64,000 nucleotides of DNA from Mixophyes australis. Lineage: Eukaryota; Chordata; Amphibia; Anura; Limnodynastidae. The notes beneath the pieces are model-generated. The model was not told where the DNA came from. It searched no databases and saw only the letters and a list, made by a program, of their open reading frames with translations. The translations under genes were made by a program, and so were the position numbers. Shown one piece after another: positions 14,058-30,029 of this stretch. The stretch spans positions 1-64,000 of the forward strand of contig JAVHZZ010000072.1 in the NCBI GenBank assembly GCA_036250195.1. The letters run 5' to 3'. Each line of letters begins with the position of its first letter. Position 1 is the stretch's first letter.

Positions 14058-17000
14058 AATTCATGATTCATGTTTCATGATTCATGATTCAATTCATGAT
14101 TCATGTTTCATGATTCATGATTCAATTCATGATTCATGATTCATGATTCAATTCATAATTCATGATTCACGATTCATGATTCGATTCATGATTCATGATT
14201 CATGATTCAATTCATGATTCATGTTTCATGATTCATGATTCATGATTCAATTCATGATTCATGTTTCATGATTCATGATTCAATTCATGATTCATGATTC
14301 ATGATTCAATTCATAATTCATGATTCATGATTCATGATTCGATTCATGATTCTTGACTCATGATTCATGATTCGATTCATGATTCAAGATTCATGATTCG
14401 ATTCATGATTCATGATTCAATTCATGATTCATGATTCATGATTCGATTCATGATTCAAATCATGATTCATGATTCGATTTATGATTCATGATTCATGATT
14501 CAATTCATGATTCATGATTCAATTCATGATTCAATTCATTATTCATGATTCAATTCATGATTCATGATTTATGATTCAATTCATGATTCAATTAATGATT
14601 CATGATTCATGATTCAATTCATGATTCATGATTCAATTCATGATTCATGATTCATGATTCAATTCATGATTTATGATTTGATTCATGATTCATGATTCAT
14701 GATTCAATTCATGATTCATGATTCATGATTCATGATTCAATTCATGATTCATGATTCATGAATTATGATTCAATTCATGATTCATGATTCAATTCATGAT
14801 TCAATTCATGATTCATGATTTAATTTATAATTCATGATTCAATTCATGAATCATGATTCATGATTCAATTCATGATTCATGATTCATGGTTAAATTTATG
14901 ATTCATGATTCATGATTCATGATTCAATTCATGATTCAATTTATGATTCTGGATTTATTCATGATTCATGATTCATGATTAAATTCATGATTCATGATTA
15001 AATTCATGATTCATGATTTATGATTCTGGATTTATTTCATGATTCATGATTCGATTCTTGATTCTTGATTCATGATTCGATTCATAAATCATGATTCATG
15101 ATTCAATTCATGATTCTTGATTCATGAATCATGATTCATGATTCATGATTCATGATTCAATTCATAATTCATGATTCATAATTTATGATTCATGATTCAT
15201 GATTCATGATTCAATTTATAATTCATGATTCATGATTCATGATTCATGATTCGATTCATGATTCTTGACTCATGATTCATGATACGATTCAGGATTCATG
15301 ATTCATGATTCAATCATGATTCATGATTCATGATGCAATTCATGATTCAAGATTCATGATTCGATTCATGATTCATGATTCAATTCCTGATTCATGATTC
15401 GATTCATGATTCAATTCATGATTCATGATTCATGATTCATGATTCAATTTATGATTCATGATTCAAATTATGATTCAATTCATTATTCATGATTCAATTC
15501 ATGATTCATGATTTATGATTCAATTCATGATTCAATTAATGATTCATGATTCATGATTCAATTCATGATTCATGATTCAATTCATGATTCATGATTCAAT
15601 TCATGATTCATGATTTGATTCATGATTCATGATTCAATTCATGATTCATGATTCATGATTCATGATTCATGATTCAATTCATGATTCATGATTCATGAAT
15701 TATGATTCAATTCATGATTCATGATTCATGATTCAATTCATGATTCAATTCATGATTCATGATTCATGATTTAATTTATAATTCATGATTCAATTCATGA
15801 ATCATGATTCATGATTCAATTCATGATTCATGATTCATGGTTCAATTTATGATTCATGATTCATGATTCATGATTCAATTCATGATTCAATTTATAATTC
15901 TGGATTTAATTCATGATTCACGATTCATGATTCAATTCATGATTCATGATTCATTATTTATTTCATGATTCATGATTCGATTCTTGATTCTTGATTCATG
16001 ATTCGATTAATAAATCATGATTCATGATTCAATTCATGATTCTTGATTCATGAATCATGATTCAATTCATAATTCATGATTCATAATTCATGATTCATGA
16101 TTCATGATTCATGATTCAATTCATAATTCATGATTCATGATTCATGATTTGATTCATGATTCTTGACTCGTGATTCATGATTCGATTCATGATTCATGAT
16201 TCATGATTCAATTCATGATTCATGATTTAATTCATGATTCAAGATTCATGATTCGATTCATGATTCAATTCATGATTCATGATTCAATTCATGATTAATG
16301 ATTCATGATTCAATTCATGATTCATGATTCATGATTCAATTCATGATTCAAGATTCATGATTCGATTCATGATTCATGATTCAATTCATGATTCATGATT
16401 CATGATTCGATTCATGATTCAATTTATGATTCATGATTCATGATTCATGATTCAATTCATGATTCATGATTCAATTCATGATTCATGATTCAATTCATGA
16501 TTCATGATTTATGATTCAATTCATGATTTATGATTCAATTCATGATTCAATTAATGATTCATGATTCATGATTCAATTCATGATTCATGATTCAATTCAT
16601 GATTCATGATTTGATTCATGATTCATGATTCATGATTCAATTCATGATTCATGATTCATGATTCATGATTCATGAATTATGATTCAATTCATGATTCATG
16701 ATTCAATTCATGATTCAATTCATGATTCATGATTCATGATTTAATTTATAATTCATGATTCAATTCATGAATTATGATTCATGATTCAATTCATGATTCA
16801 TGATTCATGGTTCAATTTATGATTCATGATTCATGATTCATGATGTAATTCATGATTCAATTTATGATTCTGGATTTATTCATGATTCATGATTCATGAT
16901 TCATGATTCAATTCATGATTCATGATTCATGATTAAATTCATGATTCATGATTTATGATTCTGGATTTATTTCATGATTCATGATTCGATTCTTGATTCT

Positions 17001-17230
17001 TGATTCATGATTCGATTCATAAATCATGATTCATGATTCAATTCATGATTCTTGATTCATGAATCATGATTCAATTCATAATTCATGATTCATAATTTTT
17101 GATTCATGATTTATGATTCATGATTCAATTCATAATTCATGATTCATGATTCATGATTCAATTCATGATTCATGATTCATGATTCAATTCATGATTCATG
17201 ATTCATGATTCATGATTCATGATTCGATTC
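14058..17230. repeat. Rearranged family A stretch
   Basis: This region re-uses blocks seen upstream but with changing offsets, so it is a shuffled partial copy rather than a clean duplicate. ATTCACGATT at 14165 matches 11681 (offset 2484), CTTGACTCAT at 14352 matches 11861 (offset 2491), and CTGGATTTA at 14949 matches 12553 (offset 2396). The single CTGGATTTA at 15900 and the pair at 16870/16961 repeat the arrangement seen at 2252 and 3035/3126. Offset steps show many unit gains and losses since duplication, so it is older than the neighbouring 6,170-bp pair. Confidence 0.65.
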
Positions 17231-20200
17231 ATGATTCATGATTCATGATTCAATTCATGATTCATGATTCAAGATTCATGATTCATGATTCGATTCATGA
17301 TTCATGATTCAATTCATGATTAATGATTCATGATTCAATTCATGATTCATGATTCAATTCATGATTCAATTCATGATTCATGATTCGATTCATGATTCTT
17401 GATTCATGATTCATGATTCGATTCATGATTCATGATTCATGATTCAATTCATGATTCATGATTCAATTCATGATTCATGATTCATGATTCGATTCATGAT
17501 TAATGATTCATGATTCAATTCATGATTCATGATTTATGATTCATGATTCAATTCATGCATCATAATTCATGATTCATGATTCATGATTTAATTCATAATT
17601 CATGATTCATGATTTGATTCATGATTCTTGACTCGTGATTCATGATTCGATTCATGATTCATGATTCATGATTCAATTCATGATTCATGATTTAATTCAT
17701 GATTCAAGATTCATGATTCGATTCATGATTCATGATTCAATTCATGAATTATGATTCAATTCATGATTAATGATTCATGATTCAATTCATGATTCATGAT
17801 TCATGATTCAATTCATGATTCATGATTCATGATTCAATTTATGAATTATGATTCATGATTCATGATTTATGATTCATGATTCATGATTCAATTCATGATT
17901 CATGATTCAATTCATGATTCAAGATTCATGATTCAATTCATGATTCATGATTCGATTCATGATTCATGATTCAATTCATGATTAATGATTCATGATTCAA
18001 TTCATGATTCATGATTCATGATTCAATTCATGATTCAATTCATGATTCATGATTCATGATTCAATTTATGAATTATGATTCATGATTCATGATTCAATTC
18101 ATGATTCAATTCATGATTCATGATTCAATTAATAATTCATGATTAATGATTCATGATTCAATTCATGATTCATGATTCATGATTCAATTCATGATTCATG
18201 ATTTAATTCATGATTAATGATTCGATTCATGATTCATGATTCGATTCTTGATTCATGATTCATGATTCATGATTCAATTCATGATTCATGATTCATGATT
18301 CAATTCATGATTCATGATTCATGATTCATGATTCAATTCATGATTTATGATTCATGAATTATGATTCAATTCATGATTCAAGATTCTTGATTCGATTCAT
18401 GATTCATGATTCAATTCATGATTCATGATTCATGTTTCGATTCATGATTCAATTCATGATTCATGATTCGATTCATGATTCATGATTTATGATTCAATTC
18501 ATGATACATGATTCATGATTCAATTCATGATTCATGATTCATGATTCATGATTCAATTCATGTTTCATGATTTATGATTCGATTCATGATTCATGATTCA
18601 TGATTCAATTCATGATTCATGATTCAATTCATAATTCATGATTCGTGATTCAATTCATGATTCATGATTCATGGTTCAATCCATGATTCATGATTCATGA
18701 TTCAAGATTCAAATCATGATTCAATTCATGATTCATGATTCATGATTCAATTCATGATTCATGATTCAATTCATGATTCATGATTCAATTCATGATTCAT
18801 GATTCGATTCATGATTCATGATTCATGATTCAAATCATGATTCATGATTCAATTCATGATTCAATTCATGATTCATAATTCATGATTCATGATTCAATTC
18901 ATGATTCATGATTCAGGATTCATGATTCGATTCATGATTCTTGATTCATGATTCATGATTCGATTCATGATTCATGATTCATGATTCAATTCATGATTCA
19001 TGTTTCATGATTCATGATTCAATTCATGATTCATGATTCATGATTCAATTCATAATTCATGATTCATGATTCATGATTCGATTCATGATTCTTGATTCAT
19101 GATTCATGATTCGATTCATGATTCAAGATTCATGATTCGATTCATGATTCATGATTCAATTCATGATTCATGATTCATGATTCGATTCATGATTCAAATC
19201 ATGATTCATGATTCATGATTCAATTTATGATTCATGATTCATGATTCATGATTCAATTCATGATTCATGATTCAATTCATGATTCAATTCATTATTCATG
19301 ATTCAATTCATGATTCATGATTTATGATTCAATTCATGATTCAATTAATGATTCATGATTCATGATTCAATTCATGATTCATGATTCAATTCATGATTCA
19401 TGATTCAATTCATGATTTATGATTTGATTCATGATTCATGATTCATGATTCAATTCATGATTCATGATTCATGATTCATGATTCAATTCATGATTCATGA
19501 TTCATGAATTATGATTCAATTCATGATTCATGATTCAATTCATGATTCAATTCATGATTCATGATTTAATTTATAATTCATGATTCAATTCATGAATCAT
19601 GATTCATGATTCAATTCATGATTCATGATTCATGGTTAAATTTATGATTCATGATTCATGATTCATGATTCAATTCATGATTCAATTTATGATTCTGGAT
19701 TTATTCATGATTCATGATTCATGATTCATGATTCAATTCATGATTCATGATTAAATTCATGATTCATGATTTATGATTCTGGATTTATTTCATGATTCAT
19801 GATTCGATTCTTGATTCTTGATTCATGATTCGATTCATAAATCATGATTCATGATTCAATTCATGATTCTTGATTCATGAATCATGATTCATGATTCATG
19901 ATTCATGATTCAATTCATAATTCATGATTCATAATTTATGATTCATGATTCATGATTCATGATTCAATTCATAATTCATGATTCATGATTCATGATTCAA
20001 TTCATGATTCATGATTCATGATTCAATTCATGATTCATGATTCATGATTCATGATTCGATTCATGATTCATGATTCATGATTCAATTCATGATTCATGAT
20101 TCAAGATTCATGATTCATGATTCGATTCATGATTCATGATTCATGATTCATGATTCATGATTCATGATTCAATTCATGATTCATGATTCAATTCATGATT

Positions 20201-21961
20201 CAATTTATGAATCATGATTCGATTCATGATTCAATTCATGAATCATGATTCGATTCATGATTCTTGATTCATGATTCATGATTCGTTTCATGATTCATGA
20301 TTCATGATTCAATTCATGATTCATGATTCAATTCATGATTCATGATTCATGATTCGATTCATGATTAATGATTCATGATTCAATTCATGATTCATGATTC
20401 ATGATTCATGATTCAATTCATGATTCATAATTCATGATTCATGATTTAATTCATAATTCATGATTCATGATTCATGATTTGATTCATGATTCTTGACTCG
20501 TGATTCATGATTCGATTCATGATTCATGATTCAATTCATGATTCATGATTTAATTCATGATTCAAGATTCATGATTCAATTCATGATTCAATTCATGATT
20601 AATGATTCATGATTCAATTCATGATTCATGATTCAATTCATGATTCAATTCATGATTCATGATTCATGATTCAATTTATGAATTATGATTCATGATTCAT
20701 GATTTATGATTCATGATTCATGATTCAATTCATGATTCATGATTCAATTCATGATTTAAGATTCATGATTCAATTCATGATTCATGATTCGATTCATGAT
20801 TCATGATTCAATTCATGATTAATAATTCATGATTCAATTCATGATTCATGATTCATGATTCAATTCATGATTCATGATTCATGATTCAATTCATGATTCT
20901 ATTCATGATTCATGATTCATGATTCATGATTCAATTCATGATTCATGATTTAATTCATGATTCATGATTCAATTTATGAATTATGATTCATGATTCATGA
21001 TTCGTGATTCAAATCATGATTCAATTCATGATTCATGATTCATGATTCATGATTCAATTCATGATTCATGATTTAATTCATGATTCATGATTCAATTCAT
21101 GATTCATGATTCGATTCATGATTCATGATTCATGATTCATGATTCAATTCATGATTCATGATTCATGATTCAATTCATGATTCATGATTCATGATTCAAT
21201 TCATGATTCATGATTCATTAATTATGATTCAATTCATAATTCATGATTCATGATTTAATTTATAATTCATGATTCAATTCATGATTCAAGATTCTTGATT
21301 CGATTCATGATTCATGATTCAATTCATGATTCATGATTCATGTTTCGATTCATGATTCAATTCATGATTCATGATTCGATTCATGATTCATGATTCAATT
21401 CATGATTCATAATTCATGATTTATAATTCGATTCATGATTCATGATTCAATTCATGATTCATGATTCATGATTCAATTTATGATTCATGATTCAATTCAT
21501 GATTCATGATTCATGATTCGATTCATGATTCATGATTTATGATTCAATTCATGATTCATGATTCATGATTCAATTCATGATTCATGATTCATGATTCATG
21601 ATTCAATTCATGTTTCATGATTTATTATTCGATTCATGATTCATGATTCATGATTCAATTCATGATTCATGATTCATGATTCAATTCATGATTCATGATT
21701 CAATTCATGATTCATGATTCGATTCATGATTCATGATTCATGATTCAAATCATGATTCATGATTCAATTCATGATTCATAATTCATGATTCATGATTCAA
21801 TTCATGATTCATGATTCAATTCATGATTCATAATTCATGATTCATGATTCAATTCATGATTCATGATTCAGGATTCAATTCATGATTCATGATTCATAAT
21901 TCATGATTCAATTCATGATTCATGATTCATGATTCATGATTCATGATTCAATTCATAATTC
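17231..21961. repeat. 4.73-kb higher-order unit, copy 1
   Basis: Aligned with the segment starting at 21962. The offset is 4731 bp at 17270, 17630 and 18949, becomes 4738 at 19695 and 19779, 4719 at 20495 and 4700 at 21871. The offset changes are therefore 7, 19 and 19 bp, which equal one heptamer or one pentamer-plus-two-heptamer block. Substitutions noticed include T18949 against C23680 (TpG against CpG). The left edge is placed where the match begins, at about 17231. Confidence 0.8.
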
Positions 21962-24900
21962 ATGATTCATGATTCATGATTCAATTCATGATTCATGATT
22001 CAAGATTCATGATTCATGATTCGATTCATGATTCATGATTCAATTCATGATTAATGATTCATGATTCAATTCATGATTCATGATTCAATTCATGATTCAA
22101 TTCATGATTCATGATTCGATTCATGATTCTTGATTCATGATTCATGATTCGATTCATGATTCATGATTCATGATTCAATTCATGATTCATGATTCAATTC
22201 ATGATTCATGATTCATGATTCGATTCATGATTAATGATTCATGATTCAATTCATGATTCATGATTTATGATTCATGATTCAATTCATGCATCATAATTCA
22301 TGATTCATGATTCATGATTTAATTCATAATTCATGATTCATGATTTGATTCATGATTCTTGACTCGTGATTCATGATTCGATTCATGATTCATGATTCAT
22401 GATTCAATTCATGATTCATGATTTAATTCATGATTCAAGATTCATGATTCGATTCATGATTCATGATTCAATTCATGAATTATGATTCAATTCATGATTA
22501 ATGATTCATGATTCAATTCATGATTCATGATTCATGATTCAATTCATGATTCAATTCATGATTCATGATTCATGATTCAATTTATGAATTATGATTCATG
22601 ATTCATGATTTATGATTCATGATTCATGATTCAATTCATGATTCATGATTCAATTCATGATTCAAGATTCATGATTCAATTCATGATTCATGATTCGATT
22701 CATGATTCATGATTCAATTCATGATTAATGATTCATGATTCAATTCATGATTCATGATTCATGATTCAATTCATGATTCATGATTCATGATTCAATTTAT
22801 GAATTATGATTCATGATTCATGATTCAATTCATGATTCAATTCATGATTCATGATTCAATTAATAATTCATGATTAATGATTCATGATTCAATTCATGAT
22901 TCATGATTCATGATTCAATTCATGATTCATGATTTAATTCATGATTCATGATTCGATTCATGATTCATGATTCGATTCATGATTCATGATTCATGATTCA
23001 TGATTCAATTCATGATTCATGATTCATGATTCAATTCATGATTCATGATTCATGATTCATGATTCAATTCATGATTTATGATTCATGAATTATGATTCAA
23101 TTCATGATTCAAGATTCTTGATTCGATTCATGATTCATGATTCAATTCATGATTCATGATTCATGTTTCGATTCATGATTCAATTCATGATTCATGATTC
23201 GATTCATGATTCATGATTTATGATTCAATTCATGATACATGATTCATGATTCAATTCATGATTCATGATTCATGATTCATGATTCAATTCATGTTTCATG
23301 ATTTATGATTCGATTCATGATTCATGATTCATGATTCAATTCATGATTCATGATTCAATTCATAATTCATGATTCGTGATTCAATTCATGATTCATGATT
23401 CATGGTTCAATCCATGATTCATGATTCATGATTCAAGATTCAAATCATGATTCAATTCATGATTCATGATTCATGATTCAATTCATGATTCATGATTCAA
23501 TTCATGATTCATGATTCAATTCATGATTCATGATTCGATTCATGATTCATGATTCATGATTCAAATCATGAATTATGATTCAATTCATGATTCAATTCAT
23601 GATTCATAATTCATGATTCATGATTCAATTCATGATTCATGATTCAGGATTCATGATTCGATTCATGATTCTTGATTCACGATTCATGATTCGATTCATG
23701 ATTCATGATTCATGATTCAATTCATGATTCATGTTTCATGATTCATGATTCAATTCATGATTCATGATTCATGATTCAATTCATAATTCATGATTCATGA
23801 TTCATGATTCGATTCATGATTCTTGACTCATGATTCATGATTCGATTCATGATTCAAGATTCATGATTCGATTCATGATTCATGATTCAATTCATGATTC
23901 ATGATTCATGATTCGATTCATGATTCAAATCATGATTCATGATTCATGATTCAATTTATGATTCATGATTCATGATTCATGATTCAATTCATGATTCATG
24001 ATTCAATTCATGATTCAATTCATTATTCATGATTCAATTCATGATTCATGATTTATGATTCAATTCATGATTCAATTAATGAATCATGATTCATGATTCA
24101 ATTCATGATTCATGATTCAATTCATGATTCATGATTCAATTCATGATTCATGATTCATGATTCAATTCATGATTTATGATTTGATTCATGATTCATGATT
24201 CATGATTCAATTCATGATTCATGATTCATGATTCATGATTCAATTCATGATTCATGATTCATGAATTATGATTCAATTCATGATTCAATTCATGATTCAT
24301 GATTTAATTTATAATTCATGATTCAATTCATGAATCATGATTCATGATTCAATTCATGATTCATGATTCATGGTTAAATTTATGATTCATGATTCATGAT
24401 TCATGATTCAATTCATGATTCAATTTATGATTCTGGATTTATTCATGATTCATGATTCATGATTCATGATTCAATTCATGATTCATGATTAAATTCATGA
24501 TTCATGATTTATGATTCTGGATTTATTTCATGATTCATGATTCGATTCTTGATTCTTGATTCATGATTCGATTCATAAATCATGATTCATGATTCAATTC
24601 ATGATTCTTGATTCATGAATCATGATTCATGATTCATGATTCATGATTCAATTCATAATTCATGATTCATAATTTATGATTCTTGATTCATGATTCATGA
24701 TTCAATTCATAATTCATGATTCATGATTCATGATTCAATTCATGATTTTCATGATTCATGATTCAATTCATGATTCATGATTCATGATTCATGATTCATG
24801 ATTCGATTCATGATTCATGATTCATGATTCAATTCATGATTCATGATTCAAGATTCATGATTCATGATTCGATTCATGATTCATGATTCAATTCATGATT

Positions 24901-26692
24901 CATGATTCAATTCATGATTCAATTTATGAATCATGATTCGATTCATGATTCAATTCATGAATCATGATTCGATTCATGATTCTTGATTCATGATTCATGA
25001 TTCGATTCATGATTCATGATTCATGATTCAATTCATGATTCATGATTCAATTCATGATTCATGATTCATGATTCGATTCATGATTAATGATTCATGATTC
25101 AATTCATGATTCATGATTCATGATTCATGATTCAATTCATGATTCATAATTCATGATTCATGATTTAATTCATAATTCATGATTCATGATTCATGATTTG
25201 ATTCATGATTCTTGACTCGTGATTCATGATTCGATTCATGATTCATGATTCAATTCATGATTCATGATTTAATTCATGATTCAAGATTCATGATTCAATT
25301 CATGATTCAATTCATGATTAATGATTCATGATTCAATTCATGATTCATGATTCAATTCATGATTCAATTCATGATTCATGATTCATGATTCAATTTATGA
25401 ATTATGATTCATGATTCATGATTTATGATTCATGATTCATGATTCAATTCATGATTCATGATTCAATTCATGATTTAAGATTCATGATTCAATTCATGAT
25501 TCATGATTCGATTCATGATTCATGATTCAATTCATGATTAATAATTCATGATTCAATTCATGATTCATGATTCATGATTCAATTCATGATTCTATTCATG
25601 ATTCATGATTCATGATTCATGATTCAATTCATGATTCATGATTTAATTCATGATTCATGATTCAATTTATGAATTATGATTCATGATTCATGATTCGTGA
25701 TTCAAATCATGATTCAATTCATGATTCATGATTCATGATTCATGATTCAATTCATGATTCATGATTTAATTCATGATTCATGATTCAATTCATGATTCAT
25801 GATTCGATTCATGATTCATGATTCATGATTCATGATTCAATTCATGATTCATGATTCATGATTCAATTCATGATTCATGATTCATGATTCAATTCATGAT
25901 TCATGATTCATTAATTATGATTCAATTCATAATTCATGATTCATGATTTAATTTATAATTCATGATTCAATTCATGATTCAAGATTCTTGATTCGATTCA
26001 TGATTCATGATTCAATTCATGATTCATGATTCATGTTTCGATTCATGATTCAATTCATGATTCATGATTCGATTCATGATTCATGATTCAATTCATGATT
26101 CATAATTCATGATTTATAATTCGATTCATGATTCATGATTCAATTCATGATTCATGATTCATGATTCAATTCATGATTCATGATTCATGATTCAATTCAT
26201 GATTCATGATTCAATTCATGATTCATGATTCATGATTCGATTCATGATTCATGATTTATGATTCAATTCATGATTCATGATTCATGATTCAATTCATGAT
26301 TCATGATTCATGATTCATGATTCAATTCATGTTTCATGATTTATTATTCGATTCATGATTCATGATTCATGATTCATGATTCATGATTCAATTCATGATT
26401 CATGATTCAATTCATGATTCATGATTCGATTCATGATTCATGATTCATGATTCAAATCATGATTCATGATTCAATTCATGATTCATAATTCATGATTCAA
26501 TTCATGATTCATGATTCAATTCATGATTCATAATTCATGATTCATGATTCAATTCATGATTCATGATTCAGGATTCAATTCATGATTCATGATTCATAAT
26601 TCATGATTCATGATTCAATTCATGATTCATGATTCATGATTCATGATTCAATTCATAATTCATGATTCATGATTCATGATTCAATTCATGAT
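21962..26692. repeat. 4.73-kb higher-order unit, copy 2
   Basis: This is the second copy of the preceding unit. It ends near 26693, where copy 1 continues with ATTCATGATTCAAG and this copy with ATTCATGATTCTTG. It is more diverged from its partner than the 6,170-bp pair, with several whole-unit indels. It contains CTGGATTTA at 24433 and 24517 and GACTCGTG at 25214. A more diverged relative returns at about 30,030-34,560. Confidence 0.8.
24743..24754. other. Register-breaking ATGATTTTCATG junction
   Basis: Here the monomer rhythm breaks: ATGATTTTCATG stands where two full heptamers would give ATGATTCATGATTCATG, a loss of five bases that is not a whole unit. The corresponding part of the 4.73-kb partner copy, near 20,010, keeps normal units. 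Such off-register events are rare in the array. A comparable one is ATAATTTTATG near 51,847. A sequencing or consensus error is an alternative. Confidence 0.6.
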
Positions 26693-27235
26693 TCTTGATT
26701 CATGATTCATGATTCAATTCATGATTCATGATTCGATTCATGATTCATGATTCATGATTCATGATTCATAATTCAATTCATGATTCAATTCATGATTCAT
26801 GATTCAATTTATGATTCATGATTCATGATTCATGATTCAATTCATGATTCAATTCATGATTCATGATTGATGAATTCAATTCATGATTCATGATTCATGA
26901 TTTATGATTCAATTCATGATTCAATTCATGATTCATGATTTAATTCATGATTCATGATTCAATTCATGATTCATGATTCATAATTTAATTCATGATTCAA
27001 TTTATGATTTATGAATCATGATTCATAATTTAATTCATGATTCAATTTATGATTCATGATTCAATTCATGATTCATGATTCATGATTCAATTCATGATTC
27101 ATGATTCATGATTCGATTCATGATTCATGATTCAATTCATGATTCATGATTAAATTCATGATTCATGATTCGATTCATGATTCATAATTCATGATTCATG
27201 ATTCAATTCATGATTCATGATTCAATTCATGATTC

Positions 27236-27268
27236 GAATCCTGATTCAATTCAGGATTCGAATCCTGA
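27236..27268. repeat. GAATCCTG pair with 18-bp perfect palindrome
   Basis: GAATCCTG occurs at 27236 and again at 27260, 24 bp apart. Around the second copy the sequence TCAGGATTCGAATCCTGA (27251-27268) is a perfect 18-bp palindrome with a CpG-containing TTCGAA centre. It arises because the usual CATGATTCGAATCC has CAGG in place of CATG. The only other full palindrome I found is at 39312-39329. It could extrude as a short hairpin or bind a dimeric protein; both are inference. Confidence 0.8.
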
Positions 27269-27485
27269 TTCAATTCATGATTCATGATTCATGATTCAAT
27301 TCATAATTCATGATTCATAATTCATGATTCAATTCATGATTCATGATTCATGATTCATGATTCAACTCATGATTCATGATTCATGATTCAATTCATGATT
27401 CATGATTCATGATTCATGATTCGAGTCATGATTCATGATTCATGATTCAATTCATGATTCATGATTCAATTCATGATTTATGATT

Positions 27486-27652
27486 CCTTTTTATGATTCT
27501 TGATTCATGATTCATGATTCGATTCATGATTCATGATTCATGATTCAATTCATGATTCATGATTCATGATTCGAGTCATGATTCATGATTCATGATTCAA
27601 TTCATGATTCATGATTCATGATTCAATTCATGATTTATGATTCCTTTTTATG
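27486..27652. repeat. CCTTTTTATG motif, locally duplicated
   Basis: CCTTTTTATG interrupts the monomer rhythm at 27486 and again at 27643, 157 bp apart, each followed by ATTCTTGATTC. The same paired arrangement returns at 35279/35441 (162 bp) and 39528/39692 (164 bp). Single copies lie near 37390, 41726, 52016, 52729, 59313, 60600 and 61522, and 29658 has one T fewer. The run of five T is the longest homopolymer I noticed in the array. It reads as a fixed variant spread by duplication, with no evidence of a function. Confidence 0.75.
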
Positions 27653-30029
27653 ATTCTTGATTCATGATTCATGATTCGATTCATGATTCATGATTCATGA
27701 TTCAATTCATGATTCATGATTCATAATTCATGATTCATGATTCAATTCATGATTCATGATTCATGATTCATGATTCAATTCATAATTCATGATTCATGAT
27801 TCTTGATTCAATTTATGATTCTTGATTCATGATTCATGATTCAATTCATGATTCAATTCATGATTCATGATTCAATTTATGATTCATGATTCATGATTCA
27901 TGATTCATGATTCAATTCATGATTCAATTCATGATTCATGATTGATGAATTCAATTCATGATTCATGATTCATGATTTATGATTCAATTCATGATTCAAT
28001 TCATGATTCATGATTTAATTCATGATTCATGATTCATGATTCAATTCATGATTCATGATTCATGATTCAATTCATGATTCAATTTATGATTTATGAATCA
28101 TGATTCATAATTTAATTCATGATTCAATTTATGATTCATGATTCAATTCATGATTCAATTCATGATTCATGATTCATGATTCAATTCATGATTCATGATT
28201 CAATTCATGATTCATGATTCGATTCATGATTCATGATGCATGATTCAATTCATGATTCATGATTCATGATTCATGATTCAATTCATGATTCAAGATTCAA
28301 TTCGTGATTCATAATTCATGATTCATGATTCAATTCATGATTCATGATTTAATTCATGATTCGAATCCTGATTCAATTCATGATTCGAATCCTGATTGAA
28401 TTCATGATTCATGATTCATGATTCAATTCATGATTCATGATTCATGATTCAATTCATGATTCATGATTCATGATTCATGATTCATGAGTCAATTCATGAT
28501 TCATGATTCATGATTCAATTCATAATTCATGATTCATGATTCAAATTATGATTCATGATTCAGGATTCAATTCATGATTCATGATTCATGATTCCTGATT
28601 CATGATTCAATTCATAATTCATGACTAATGATTCATGATTCAATTCATGATTTATGATTCATGATTCATGATTCATGATTCAATTCATGATTCATGATTC
28701 ATGATTCAATTCATGATACATGATTCATGATTTATGATTCGATTCATGATTCATGATTCATGATTCATGATTCAATTCATGATTCATGATTCAATTCATG
28801 ATTCATGATTCATGATTCATGATTTATGATTCGATTCATGATTCATGATTCATGATTCAATTCATGATTCATGATTCATGATTCATGATTCGATTCATGA
28901 TTCATGATTCATGATTCATGATTCGATTCATGATTCATGATTCATGATTCAATTCATGATTCATGATTCAAGATTCATGATTCATGATTCGATTCATGAT
29001 TCATGATTCAATTCATGATTAATGATTCATGATTCAATTCATGATTCATGATTCAATTCATGATTCATGATTTAATTCATGATTCAATTCATGATTCATG
29101 ATTCGATTCATGATTCTTGATGCATGATTCAATTCATGATTCATGATTCATGATTCAATTCATGATTCAAGATTCAAATCGTGATTCATAATTCATGATT
29201 CATGATTCTATTCATGATTCATGATTTAATTCATGATTCGAATCCTGATTCAATTCATGATTCGAATCCTGATTGAATTCATGATTCATGATTCATGATT
29301 CAATTCATGATTCAATTCATGATTCATGATTCATGATTCATGATTTATGAGTCAATTCATGATTCATGATTAATGATTCAATTCATAATTCATGATTCAT
29401 GATTCATGATTTGATTCATGATTCATGATTCATGATTCAATTTATAATTCATGATTCATGATTCAATTCATGATTCATGATTCGTTTCATGATTCTTGAT
29501 TCATGATTCATGATTCGATTCATGATTCATGATTCATGATTCAAATTATGATTCATGATTCAGGATTCAATTCATGATTCATGATTCATGATTCGAGTCA
29601 TGATTCATGATTCATGATTCAATTCATGATTCATGATTCAATTCATGATTCATGATTCCTTTTATGATTCTTGATTCATGATTCATGATTCGATTCATGA
29701 TTCATGATTTATGATTCAATTCATGATTCATGATTCATGATTCATGATTCAATTCATGATTCATGATTCATGATTCATGATTCATGATTCATGATTCAAT
29801 TCATAATTCATGATTCATGATTCATGATTCAATTCATGATTCTTGATTCATGATTCATGATTCAATTCATGATTCATGATTCGATTCATGATTCATGATT
29901 CAATTCATGATTCGTGATTGATGAATTCAATTCATGATTCATGATTCATGATTTATGATTCAATTCATGATTCAATTCATGATTCATGATTTAATTCATG
30001 ATTCATGATTCATGATTCAATTCATGATT

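Larger units (their letters stand above)
1..26700. repeat. Satellite family A domain
   Basis: This stretch is defined by two landmark variants that are absent or nearly absent from the rest of the window. CTGGATTTA usually occurs as a pair 77-91 bp apart, with first members near 3035, 6383, 9205, 12553, 14949, 16870, 19695 and 24433; single copies lie near 2252, 8422 and 15900. GACTCGTG lies near 681, 3790, 7204, 9960, 13374, 16165, 17630, 20495, 22361 and 25214. Landmark spacings of 3348, 2822, 3348, 2396, 1921, 2825 and 4738 bp show units of roughly 2-5 kb with unequal lengths rather than one fixed period. I noticed no GAATTC (EcoRI) site here, unlike the domains further right. The domain contains the 132-bp, 6,170-bp and 4.73-kb duplications listed separately. 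Confidence 0.75.

Noticed and set aside
27486..27495. CCTTTTTATG as a transcription terminator
   Set aside because: The five-T run resembles an RNA polymerase III stop, but no tRNA-like or other promoter box lies upstream, and its spread matches that of the duplicated segments.
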